Part shown: one piece after another, positions 1-10,000 of the stretch
How positions within the stretch are numbered: the stretch's first letter is position 1
Layout: the number at the start of each line of letters is the position of its first letter
NCBI GenBank assembly: GCA_913061475.1
Contig: CAJXUN010000008.1
Coordinates: forward strand, 1 to 64,000
Length of the DNA stretch: 64,000 nucleotides
From: an uncultured Colwellia sp.
Lineage (GTDB): Bacteria; Pseudomonadota; Gammaproteobacteria; Enterobacterales; Alteromonadaceae
Direction of reading: 5' to 3'
Made by a program: the position numbers and the translations under genes
The notes under the pieces: model-generated
What the model was told of the DNA's origin: nothing
Seen by the model: the letters and a program-made list of their open reading frames with translations, nothing else
Databases searched by the model: none

Positions 1-2592
1 ATCAATAATACTACTTGTACGCTTCATATTCATTTCAAGCGCCTTAGTACGTTCACCAACTAAATCTTCAAGCTCTAGGTGAGAGCGCGCTAACGCTTTT
101 GTTGCTCTTGTACCGACTTTTAAGGTAAAAAGTGTTCCTCCAAAAAGTAACATCAAAGCAGTTAATAAAATGGACCAAATGCTGTACTTAAAAATATTGA
201 TAAGTTCAAGTGTTTCAGCAACATCAACTTCAGCAACTATCCCCATATTTAAGGCGTCATCCCAAAGCCAACTGCCCACAACCATTTCTCCACGATAGTC
301 TCGATAGCCTTCAAGGTTATAACCCGACTTACCCGCAGCAATGTGCCTAGCCATTAAGGTCAATGGCCAACTTGTCTCTTGTACTATTTTCTCTTTACTA
401 TTTAGTAAACTTTTACCTGGATCGGTAATATTAATATTAAGTGCAGAACGTTCAGTTCCATTGATTAAACCAATTTCTCTTAATTCTTTTTCAAAACGTA
501 CATTCGAGAGTAAGTGGCCTAATTTATCAATAGCATAAGTTTCGCCACTTTTACCAATAAAGCCTGCAGATAATATTGAAGAGAATACCCCATCGACATC
601 AACCCTAATCGTAATAACCGCTATGACTTCCCCTTGAGCGTTAATAACGGGCGAGGCGAAAAACATTGTGGGTGGTTTTACTGGATTTTCAGGTAACTTT
701 TCATCTTCAATAAACACATCAGAGCGAATAGGCGGAACAAAAATACTTTCGCCGTTAAGCACTCGTTGCAATAAACCTGGTCGTGTATTATGAATGATAT
801 TACTTATTCCCACATTAGAATCACGCTTTGAAGATAAGCTGATATTGTTGGGTGAAATGATAAAAAATCCAATATTACCTAAATCGCCCTCTCGTTCTTT
901 AAAGAACTGACGTATTTGAGACTGTAAAGGCGTTTGTTTCAAAGCTTCCGGTAACTCTTGCACTAAAAGTAATTGTTCTACTAATGAGACGAGTTCTTTA
1001 TTTTTACCTACTTGCTCTAACCTGTTATTCTCATACTTTATCCAAAACTCTAAACGTTGATGCGTTGTCGTTAGTAAAGTAGATAAACTATATTCCAGTG
1101 ACTCAATTCTTTGTTTTTCTGCGTAATTCATTACGAAGTAAGAAATAACGATTAAGACTGCAGACAAAACCGTTAAGCCAGTAACAATCATTTTTTTAAA
1201 GTGAGAGGAACTAAATTTATTAATTAGCTCTTTTTCACTGTTTTTCAATACTAAAGAACTGACCAAGTGACCAATTATAAATAACAGCACAACTGCAACT
1301 AAAACAAACCAGATCAGATGCTTTAATTGGAAAATATCTTCTTTGGAGATTCGTGACGTATTCCTTGAAGTCAGCCAATCGTTATTCAAATTCATTAAAT
1401 CACTGGCTTTAATCGAGTCTAGGCCTTTTTGCAAAATACTATGAAGAATTTTTTTGCTCTTACTGCTCAATAAATGTAATGACGGCGGAAAAACAATGTC
1501 TTCATCTATCACCCTTAATCCATTAACATTGTTTTGTTCAACCCAGTCATCGACAACAATTTGTGCGTCTAATAATGCATCAGCGTCACCTGACAATACT
1601 TTATCTACCGACTCTTCAATGCCAGTCGTTTCTATTACGTTTATATCAGGGTAGACACTCTTAATTTTATCAATAGTGGTATATCCCGCGGATACCGCAA
1701 TAGTCGATTTAGAAAGATCAATATTATTTTGAAAACGGGTATTATTATCTTTTACGTAAAATAACTCTCTTACCATAAAGAAAGGTGTCGAGTAATAACC
1801 ATACTTTTTGCGTTCTTCAAAGAAGTAGGCATCGGGCAGCAAGTCAATTTTTCCGTCTTTAAATTGGCTTAAAACGTCATCCCAGCTTCCCATCACATAC
1901 TCTGGTTGTAATCCCGTTTTTTCGATGATTTGACGAAGTATTTCGCCTGCAAGTCCACCGGGATTATTGTCGTCTTGCATAAAAAGTATTGGTGGCCAAT
2001 GTTCAATACCAATTCGTACTTTGTTATTAGCTACCCAGTGTTGCTCTTCTTCGGTCAACGTTAACTTGTTTGGATCAACTGCCTTAGATTTAGATCTGCT
2101 TTCAAGTATTGAGATAAAATGTGTAACTGCTGACATGTATTCAGTTTTATTTTGCAAATACTCATCACTATTAATAATAGCGATTGCAGTTTGTCTATTT
2201 TTATTTTTAACTGCTGTTATAACTTTCGATTCGAGTGCGACTAATGCGTTATTTGTTTTTTCGAGATTAGCCATCCGTTCTTTATCTTCCGTTAGCTGTA
2301 AAGCCAACAGTGCTTCAATAACCTCAAGGAGTTTTATCTCATTATCTTTGTATCTTTCTAACCACTTTTCATCACCAGAAAATGCATAAGTTAAAACGGA
2401 AGATGTAAGTACTTCATCATAATATTTCAGCTCTATTGCCATATTTTCTAACTGAGATAGTGAAAAGTGATTAACAGGTTCTATATTGTCTAGTATTACT
2501 TTTTCTTTAGATTGTTGTGCAAAACAATTTGGCATAGAAGTAGTACTTAATATTAAAGCCGTCATTACTAAAAGCTTAAAGAATATTTTCAT
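1..2592 (-). CDS. Membrane sensor protein with periplasmic binding and Cache domains (3' part cut by window edge)
   Basis: The frame is open from an ATG at 2592 down to base 1, giving 864 residues with no stop, so the signalling output domain lies outside the window. Visible order: signal peptide (about 1-25, ending near CFAQQ), a helical stretch (25-160), a bacterial extracellular solute-binding (SBP_bac_3-like) domain (about 175-395, with RIGIEHWPP and FKDGKIDLLPDAY), a membrane segment near 420-445, a second near 465-485, a dCache-like extracellular domain (about 490-800, with FFASPVINAQGEVIAVITIR), a third membrane segment (about 800-825), then a coiled-coil linker (LELEDLVGERTKALE). That linker usually leads into a PAS/histidine kinase or GGDEF module; which one cannot be told here. 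It probably senses a small extracellular solute. It is divergent from the barrel/giant lipoprotein locus at 3399, but nothing in the sequence proves a functional link. Confidence 0.85.
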   Translation of the reverse strand, partial: MKIFFKLLVMTALILSTTSMPNCFAQQSKEKVILDNIEPVNHFSLSQLENMAIELKYYDEVLTSSVLTYAFSGDEKWLERYKDNEIKLLEVIEALLALQLTEDKERMANLEKTNNALVALESKVITAVKNKNRQTAIAIINSDEYLQNKTEYMSAVTHFISILESRSKSKAVDPNKLTLTEEEQHWVANNKVRIGIEHWPPILFMQDDNNPGGLAGEILRQIIEKTGLQPEYVMGSWDDVLSQFKDGKIDLLPDAYFFEERKKYGYYSTPFFMVRELFYVKDNNTRFQNNIDLSKSTIAVSAGYTTIDKIKSVYPDINVIETTGIEESVDKVLSGDADALLDAQIVVDDWVEQNNVNGLRVIDEDIVFPPSLHLLSSKSKKILHSILQKGLDSIKASDLMNLNNDWLTSRNTSRISKEDIFQLKHLIWFVLVAVVLLFIIGHLVSSLVLKNSEKELINKFSSSHFKKMIVTGLTVLSAVLIVISYFVMNYAEKQRIESLEYSLSTLLTTTHQRLEFWIKYENNRLEQVGKNKELVSLVEQLLLVQELPEALKQTPLQSQIRQFFKEREGDLGNIGFFIISPNNISLSSKRDSNVGISNIIHNTRPGLLQRVLNGESIFVPPIRSDVFIEDEKLPENPVKPPTMFFASPVINAQGEVIAVITIRVDVDGVFSSILSAGFIGKSGETYAIDKLGHLLSNVRFEKELREIGLINGTERSALNINITDPGKSLLNSKEKIVQETSWPLTLMARHIAAGKSGYNLEGYRDYRGEMVVGSWLWDDALNMGIVAEVDVAETLELINIFKYSIWSILLTALMLLFGGTLFTLKVGTRATKALARSHLELEDLVGERTKALEMNMKRTSSIID

Positions 2593-2842
2593 TTATGAAC
2601 CTATAACTTATATTTTTATAAAATAGCAGAGTAAATTTATTTTTAATTAGCACTAGCTTTTAATTAAAAATTACCAGACAAAAGTGTACTTCTCATTTTT
2701 CTTGTTACGTTTGTTACCCATCTTAATATCATTTTGTCATTTTAAATATTTGGAATTCATAATTTATTATTATGTATCTACCTTGGCTTGTGATGTAAAA
2801 GAGGATTAAAATTAAAACTTTAGCTTTAATTCACTATAAACG

Positions 2843-2868
2843 AAAGTTAACTCTAAAAGTTAACTCTA
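2843..2868. repeat. Two perfect tandem copies of a 13-bp sequence
   Basis: The unit AAAGTTAACTCTA occurs at 2843-2855 and again at 2856-2868. It lies just past the 3' end of the decayed frame at 2877. Function unknown; such short duplications are common products of replication slippage. Confidence 0.7.
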
Positions 2869-2876
2869 AATGACTA

Positions 2877-3200
2877 TTATTTATCTTTTTCTAATAAGTT
2901 AATTTCTATCACACCTAAATAAAATGTATCAATAAGAACATCGTCTCGCACCAAATATGCTGTAACTTTATTGTCAGAAAAAGTGAAGTTAAAAGGAGTA
3001 TGGTTAACTGGATCTCAACTAGATGCCACACCAACACTATCGCCATTTGAACCTTTCATTAACAAACTCACTAAACTGATATTAAGAAAGGCAAACTTGA
3101 GGCTAACATTACTATTATTATTACTATTGCCATCGCAGCTCATTATCGTCAATTCCTAGTTACCACAATAGCAGTAACCAAGGATACTTTGAACAGTGTC
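2877..3200 (-). pseudogene. Decayed small lipoprotein-like gene
   Basis: On the minus strand a protein-like frame ends at TAA 2877-2879 and reads backwards through FYLGVIEINLLEKDK, FTFSDNKVTAYLV and DPVNHTPF to an in-frame TGA at 3015-3017, which could be a changed TGG. Beyond it the frame continues as SLLMKGSNGDSVGVASS and ELTIMSCDGNSNNNS, to a TAG at 3156-3158. LTIMSC followed by an Asn/Ser-rich stretch resembles a lipobox with a linker. A hydrophobic stretch LFKVSLVTAIVVT in the adjacent frame just upstream could be the rest of the signal peptide, separated by a frameshift. No intact start was found. The family was not recognised. The alternative, chance open frame, is less likely because composition looks protein-like over about 90 codons. 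A plus-strand open frame over the same bases (2971-3159) looks like a shadow. Confidence 0.5.
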
Positions 3201-3398
3201 GTTGAAGGTTGGTCGACTAATCTAGATTGGTTTTATTCTGGTCATTTGAATACCTTTAAGGTTTTACTTATTTGAAATTATAATCTTTCCAGTGTTAGTA
3301 AATAATTACAACATTAGCTTGAAATAAAACAATTAATTGCTAATATCATTAATAATAATATTCAAAAATCAATAACCTATTACATTTGAAGGATCAAA

Positions 3399-4040
3399 AT
3401 GTTTAACGATGCAAAAGTTATAAAACTTAGTCTATTTATACTCCCATTGTTTGTTTCAGTTAATAGTTTTGCATCAGAAACAAATACCGCCGCAGATAAA
3501 CCCTTGTATCAATTTGAAGCAGGCATGCACGCTAATTATTTGGACTCAGAAGACTATTACCAGTTAAATACCAGTGACGTATTTGCCACTGACTCCAATA
3601 CGCAACTGGGGTTGGATCTTTCAATCCAATTACATCACAGTGTACTTCCCGAAAATACGTTTCTTGCATTAGGCTGGAGCAAAACGGGTGAATATAGTGC
3701 TGATGTGCTTGCGTATTGTGGTGATAAAGCCTGCCAAGAAACCACCAAGCTTAACTTTGAATCACTACAGCTAAATTATCATTACCAATGGCATCAATCT
3801 TCGATCATGGAATCTTCAGTTTATGCTGGTGTTTCATATATTTGGGCTGAGGGTGAAATTAAAGGCCAAGCTTGGCGTGATGGCGCAACAGGTTTTCAGG
3901 TAGGCAATCAAATTTACTTTATGCCACATTCAGCCATTCAACCCTACATTGGCGTTAAATTATCTTACTTCGCCATTGAAGATGGCAATGACACGATTCA
4001 CTTACCAAACTTAAGCCTTTTGTTTGGCGTGCGCTTTTAA
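3399..4040 (+). CDS. Small outer-membrane beta-barrel protein, unknown function
   Basis: 213 residues. A signal peptide (about 1-26, cleavage near SFASE) is followed by alternating polar/hydrophobic segments rich in Tyr, Trp and Phe, ending in GVRF with a C-terminal Phe, the hallmark of an outer-membrane barrel recognised by the Bam machinery. Segments such as LQLNYHYQWH and AGVSYIWAEG read as beta strands; length suits about eight strands. The start ATG at 3399 has GAAGGA about 10 bases upstream. The stop lies 18 bases before the giant lipoprotein gene, with no terminator between, so the two are almost certainly co-transcribed. This suggests a partnership (transport, anchoring or display of the lipoprotein), which is inference. 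Family not identified; resemblance to OmpA/OmpW-type small barrels is structural only. Confidence 0.75.
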   Translation: MFNDAKVIKLSLFILPLFVSVNSFASETNTAADKPLYQFEAGMHANYLDSEDYYQLNTSDVFATDSNTQLGLDLSIQLHHSVLPENTFLALGWSKTGEYSADVLAYCGDKACQETTKLNFESLQLNYHYQWHQSSIMESSVYAGVSYIWAEGEIKGQAWRDGATGFQVGNQIYFMPHSAIQPYIGVKLSYFAIEDGNDTIHLPNLSLLFGVRF

Positions 4041-4058
4041 TTAATCTTTGGATATTTT

Positions 4059-7000
4059 ATGACTTTATTTCGTATTATAAGTTTATTTTTACTGATTGGG
4101 TTAACGGCTTGTGATAAAGCAAGTATTCCTTCAGATACCGCGCCTAACTTAAGTTTATCGGTTAGTGCCCCCTCCATAGCTGACGCGGGTGAAACAGTCA
4201 ACCTTAGTGCGATACTTAGTGCTAATGGAGCAAATGCTAATAGTGGCGTTACTTATGTGTGGGAGGATAAATCTGCACAACAACTTGGTTTAACGAGTAA
4301 TAACGATACCGCAAGTTTTGTTGCTGTAGCAGGTATTGATGAGGCGATTATATTGGTAACAGCCTCTTTTGATGGTTCATCTGTCAGTGAAACGATTAAT
4401 ATAGTGATTAATCAACCACCTAAGTTAACTATCACTGCTCCTCCAGCTGTTGATGTGGGCGCTAGCGTTGATCTTAGTGCGTTGTTAAATATTGATGGAG
4501 TAGATGTTAATAGTGGTGTTACTTATGTGTGGGAAGATAAATCTACGCAACATATTGGTTTAACAAGCAATAACAATACTGCTAATTTTGTCGCTATTTC
4601 TGGTATCCATGAAGCCGTCATATTAGTAACCGCTTCTTTTGATGGCATCACTGTTAGCAAAACAACGAGCATTACGATTAACCCACCACCTAATTTGAGT
4701 TTAACGGTTACAGCACCTCTTAGCGTTAATGTGGGCGACAATGTGAATATTAGTGCTATGGTCAGTGCTGATGGAGTTGATGTAATTAACGGCGTTACTT
4801 ATGTGTGGGAAGATAAATCTACGCAACAAATTGGTTTAGTAAGCAGTGATGATACAGCCAATTTTGTTGCGATAGCAGGTATTCATGAAGCGGTTATATT
4901 AGTCACAGCCTCTTTTGAAGGGGCAACAGTTAGCAGAACAGTGAGTATAACGATAAACCCACCCCAATCACTTAATTCAGCTTTAACGATTACCGCGCCA
5001 CTTAACGTTAAAGTGGGCGATAGCGTAAATCTTAGTGCAGCATTTAGTATTGATGGAAAAGATGTTATCACTGGCGTTACTTATGAATGGGAAGATAAAT
5101 CTTTACAACCAATAGGCTTAACAAGCACTAATAGCACAGCAAACTTTGTTGCCATAATGGGTATTAGTGAAGCGGTTATATTGGTAAAAGCCACCTTTGA
5201 TGGCGCTACAGTTAGCAAAACAGTTAGCATAACGATTAATCCAGCTCAGCCACCACCTGTTTTGGACTTAGCTGTATCTGCACCCATTGATGCTAATGTA
5301 GGTGATATAGTAAACCTCAGCGCAGTGTTTAGTATTGATGGAGTAGATGTTAGTAATGGCGTAACTTATGTATGGGAAGATAAATCAATACAACCACTAG
5401 CTTTAACGAGTAATAGCAATACAGCCAGTTTTGTTGCTTTAGCAGGTCTTGATGAAGCGATAATACAGGTAACAGCCTCTTTTGGCAGTATTACGGTAAG
5501 CAAAACGGTTAGTATAACGATTAACCCTTCTGCGCCTAGTTTAACTTTAGCTGTTACTGCGCCGACTAGCGTTGATGTAGGCGTTAACGTAGATCTAAGT
5601 GCGTTAGTTAGCGTTAATGGGGTAGATGTAAATAGTGGTGTTACTTATGTGTGGGAAGACAAATCTGCACAACCAGTATTTTTATCAAGCAGTAATAACA
5701 CGGCTAATTTTGTTGCTATAATAGGTATTCCTGAAGCTATCATTTCGGTGACAGCTTCTTTTGGCGGCGCGACGGTAAGTAAAACGGTCAGCATAGCCAT
5801 TAACCCACCACATATTTTAGATATAGTCTTTACTGCACCGGCATCTGCTGATGTAGGTGACAATGTAAACATTAGTGCATTACTCAATATTGACGGGGTA
5901 GATGTTACCAGTGGCGTTACTTATGTATGGGAAGATAAATCAACTCAATCAGTAGGATTAACAAGCAATAGCGATACAGCAAGTTTTATTGCGATAGCGG
6001 GTATTCCTGAAGCAGTTATATCGGTAACAGCCTCTTTTGGTAGTAGCACTGTAAGTAAAACGGTCAGTATAACCGTTAACCCACCTCCTACTTTAATTAT
6101 AACGGTTACTGCGCCCCTCGCTGTTGATATAGGTGATAGTGTAGCTCTTGGTGCGATGATTAGTGCTAATGGTGTAGATGTTAATAGCGGCGTAACCTAT
6201 ACATGGGAAGATAAATCAACTCAACTAGTAGGCTTAACCAGCAATAGCGATACAGCAAGTTTTATTGCGATAGCGGGTATTCATGAAGCGGTTATTTTGG
6301 TAACGGCTGAATTTAAAGGTGCTACTGTAAGTAAAACAACAAGTATAAAAATTAATCCTGTCCCTAATTTAACGTTAACGGTTGCCGCACCTTCTCCTGT
6401 TGATGCGGGGACGAGTGTGGACCTTATTGCAATGGTCAGTGCCGATGGAACCGATGTTAGTAGCGGTGTAACTTACGTTTGGGAAGATAAATCTACACAA
6501 CCAGTGGTTTTATCAAGTAAAGACAATACAGCAAATTTTGTTGCCATCTCAGGTGTTCATGAAGTGGTTATTTTGGTAACAGCAAAATTTAAGGGTTCAA
6601 CAGTAAGCAAAACTACAAGTATAACCATTAATCCACCCCCTCATTTAGATTTAACTCTGACGGCGCCTTCAATAGTTGATGTCGGTGATTCAGTAGACCT
6701 TATTGCGATGGTTAGTATTAATGGAACTGATGTAACTACCGGCGTTACTTATGAGTGGGAAGATAAATCTGCACAATCTATTGGTTTGGCGAGTAAGGAT
6801 AATACCGCTCATTTTGTTGCTGTTGCAGGTATTGATGAACCGATTGTGCTAATCACAGCGAGCTACAAAGGCGCGACAGTCAGCGAAAAAGTATCCATTG
6901 CTGTGCTTAGCTCAGTGCAACCGGTTGAAATAGGTACGTTGACTATTAGTGGACCAACTAAGGTAAAGTCGTCTCACCAGGTGATTTTAAATGCACTTTA

Positions 7001-10000
7001 TACAGAAACCAGTGCAGTAAAAACAGATGCGACTTTTGTTTGGTCACAAGATGAAGGACCTGACGTTGGGTTTACTGCCAATAATGGCGAAGTATCATTT
7101 ACCGCACCAGATGTTAACCAAGATACAGAGCTTGCCTTTAGTGCTCAAACAACTAACGATGTGGGTGAACTTTTCGATACATTGTGGTTTGTTACAGTAA
7201 CTCCTCCAGATATTGCATTTACTAATCAGCCTAATACTGGGCAATCACAAGTTGGCAGCCAACAACAAACGGCTCATACGGTTAAACAAGCTACCTCAGG
7301 TGATACAGTTCACTTAACGACACAGGTTAGCCAAACTGGCGGAGGCGGCTCATTTACATATGCTTGGACACAAGTACAAGTGACGGGTACTCCGGTTGTT
7401 ATAACTCATACCGACACCTCTCAACCTACCGCAACTTTTGTCGCGCCTTCAGCCGCAGGGAAGTTGACTTTTAATGTAACAGCTACAGAATCTGGCAGTG
7501 GTAAAAGCATTTCGCAAACGCAAGTAGTTAACGTATTAGGCAAGCCGTTTAGCCCACAGCAAGGTGCTCAGCATTCGGTATTTAATGGACATGGACAAAT
7601 TGAATTAAAAGGTAGGGTTAATGGAGGAACAGCGCCTTTTAGCTATTCATGGGCACAAACAACTGGTCCACAAGCTATAATTAGCAGCACAAGTGCTGAA
7701 AATCCATCAGTAACACCGCCAACAGTCACTACCGATACAGACTTTACGTGGGTAGTAAGTGTTACCGATGCGAATGGCCAACAAGTTACATCTGCGCATG
7801 TAGTCACTGTAAAAGCAGCCCCTAAGTTAGCTGTTTCTATATTACACCCTGCAAGCGCGGACGTTGCTGAAGGCGACACCGTACTGCCGCAAGCACAGAT
7901 TAGTGGAGGCACAGGTAATTATTCCATTCGTTGGACGAGTTCTGTAGTTACCTTGATTGATGAAACTACCGCAGCACCAAGCTTTGTTGTACCAACAGTC
8001 AGCAAAGACACTATCATTGTCGTGAATTTGGCAGTGAGCGACGGCGTTAATCAAATCACGCGAAGTGTAAGATACACGGCTAAACCTTTATTTACGGTAA
8101 ATTCGCATCAGAACCAAAGCGGCAGTAACCTAGCCACAGGCCCTAATCAAAGTACGCATCAGAACAACCAAATTGAGTCAGGCAAGACCTTTAAACCCAG
8201 TGTTGATGTACACGAAAATGCTGCATCTGGTGGTACTTTTACGTATGCATGGACAGTGGTGAAACCTAACCCCGCACCTGCAGATTTAGTGATAGCTGGC
8301 GCTAATACCAGCCAACCTATAGTGGTAGCGCCAAATGTTAGTACAACTACACCAGTTGAATTACAAGCCGTTGTCACTTATACATCGACTAACGGTACAA
8401 GTGTTAGTAAAACGGTTCACTCTCAATATCAAGTTGTTCCATATAATTCACCTAGTAAACCCACATTAACATTAAGCATGGCGGGGCATGAAAGTGTTAT
8501 TGGTGGTCGTCTAGCGAACCCTACTGTTTCGGTCATGAATGCAGCAGGCACTATAACTTACAAGTGGACACAAATAAGTGGGCCAAATATTGTTGGAGGT
8601 ATCATTGGTGATACGACAGACAATCCTTACTTTACAGTGCCAACCATCACCGGTGGTCATCAAAATTTAGTATTAGAAGTAGAAGTGGGCGATGGCACTG
8701 ACGTCAAAACAGCGCAAGTAATTTTTGATATTGACCCATTAAACATACCACCGAAATTACCATTGACTGTTGTCGCGTCTAATGATGAAACAGTTGTTGC
8801 CAACACTGTGGTAAACCCAAGAGCTACTGTAACAAACTCTAATGGCACGCCGACTTATGCATGGACTCAAACCAGTGGTCCAGCCATTATAATTACCGAT
8901 GCAAATACGGCAACGCCAAGTTTTACGACGCCCACAACCAGTGGCACGATAGTACTTGAAGTCACCGTAACAGATAATGACAATACCCCTATTACGGACA
9001 TGGTAAGCTATCAAGTACAAACAGCTATCAAACTCACTGCAGGAACTCCTATACGTTCGGTATCTGAAGGAAATACAGTTGATTTACTTGCATCAACAAC
9101 AGATGTAAATGGTACGGCGGCTTATGCTTGGAGCGTTGTAAGTGATGGCGGTACCGGTGTGGTAACAGGAGACATTGCCAACCCTGCGCTAGCTCATACC
9201 AGTATTTATATTCCGGCAGTTGACCAAGATAGAATCTTGGTTTTAGAAGTTATTGCAACTGACAGTGCTAACTCTGCAACCGCTAAAGCGACAGTTACTA
9301 TTAACATTAGTGATTTAAAAATGCGAGTCGACTTAGGAGCAGGGGCAAACATCCCTTCTGGACAAACAGGCCAATTACATGCCAATGTTACTAGCGGTAA
9401 AGGTCCTTTTAGTTATGCATGGACAGACTCTACTCCTCCTAGCCTTAGCGCTACTAACACCAATAACCCGAGTTTTACAGCACCTAATGTTACCCACAGT
9501 GTTGATTTACAATTTGGCGTAACGGTAACTGATAGTCTTAATAATACCGCTTCTGATAGTATTATAATGACCGTAGAACAACCGCCGTTTAGTGTTAATG
9601 CAGGCGTTGACTTCTCGGTAACAGAAGGCAGTACCGTTCAATTACGCGCTCAGGGAGTAAATGGTGCAGGAGCAACATGGCAATGGATACAAACCGCAGG
9701 TCAAAACGTTTCATTGTCTGATGCAACACTGGCTAATCCAACCTTTATTGCACCTTCACAAGCGGAAGGCGTGAAAGAAACATTTAGCTTTACCGTGACA
9801 GGCACCAGCAATGGACAAGTTAAAAGTGGGTCTGTAAATGTTGTTGTTCAGGGCGTTCCTGATATTGATGCGCATTCAAACAATGTTTCAGTTCATGCGG
9901 GAGCAACGGTTAATCTAGCTGGTAGTGTTACAGGCGCGGGTACTGTCGAAAATTTAGCATGGACTCAGAGTTCAGCGGGACTATCTGTAGGTACTATTAC

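Larger units (their letters stand above)
2593..3398. other. Intergenic region between divergent sensor and barrel genes
   Basis: No intact gene is seen in these 806 bases. The segment nearest 2592 should hold the sensor gene's promoter and the segment before 3399 the promoter of the barrel/lipoprotein pair; neither could be pinned to a convincing -35/-10 pair in this AT-rich DNA. The middle part holds a decayed reading frame (listed separately) and a 13-bp direct repeat. Confidence 0.6.

Noticed and set aside
2971-3159. Plus-strand 62-codon frame with hydrophobic Leu run
   Set aside because: It lies opposite a better protein-like frame on the minus strand and the Leu run comes from a TTA/ATT-rich stretch encoding an Asn/Ser linker on the other strand.
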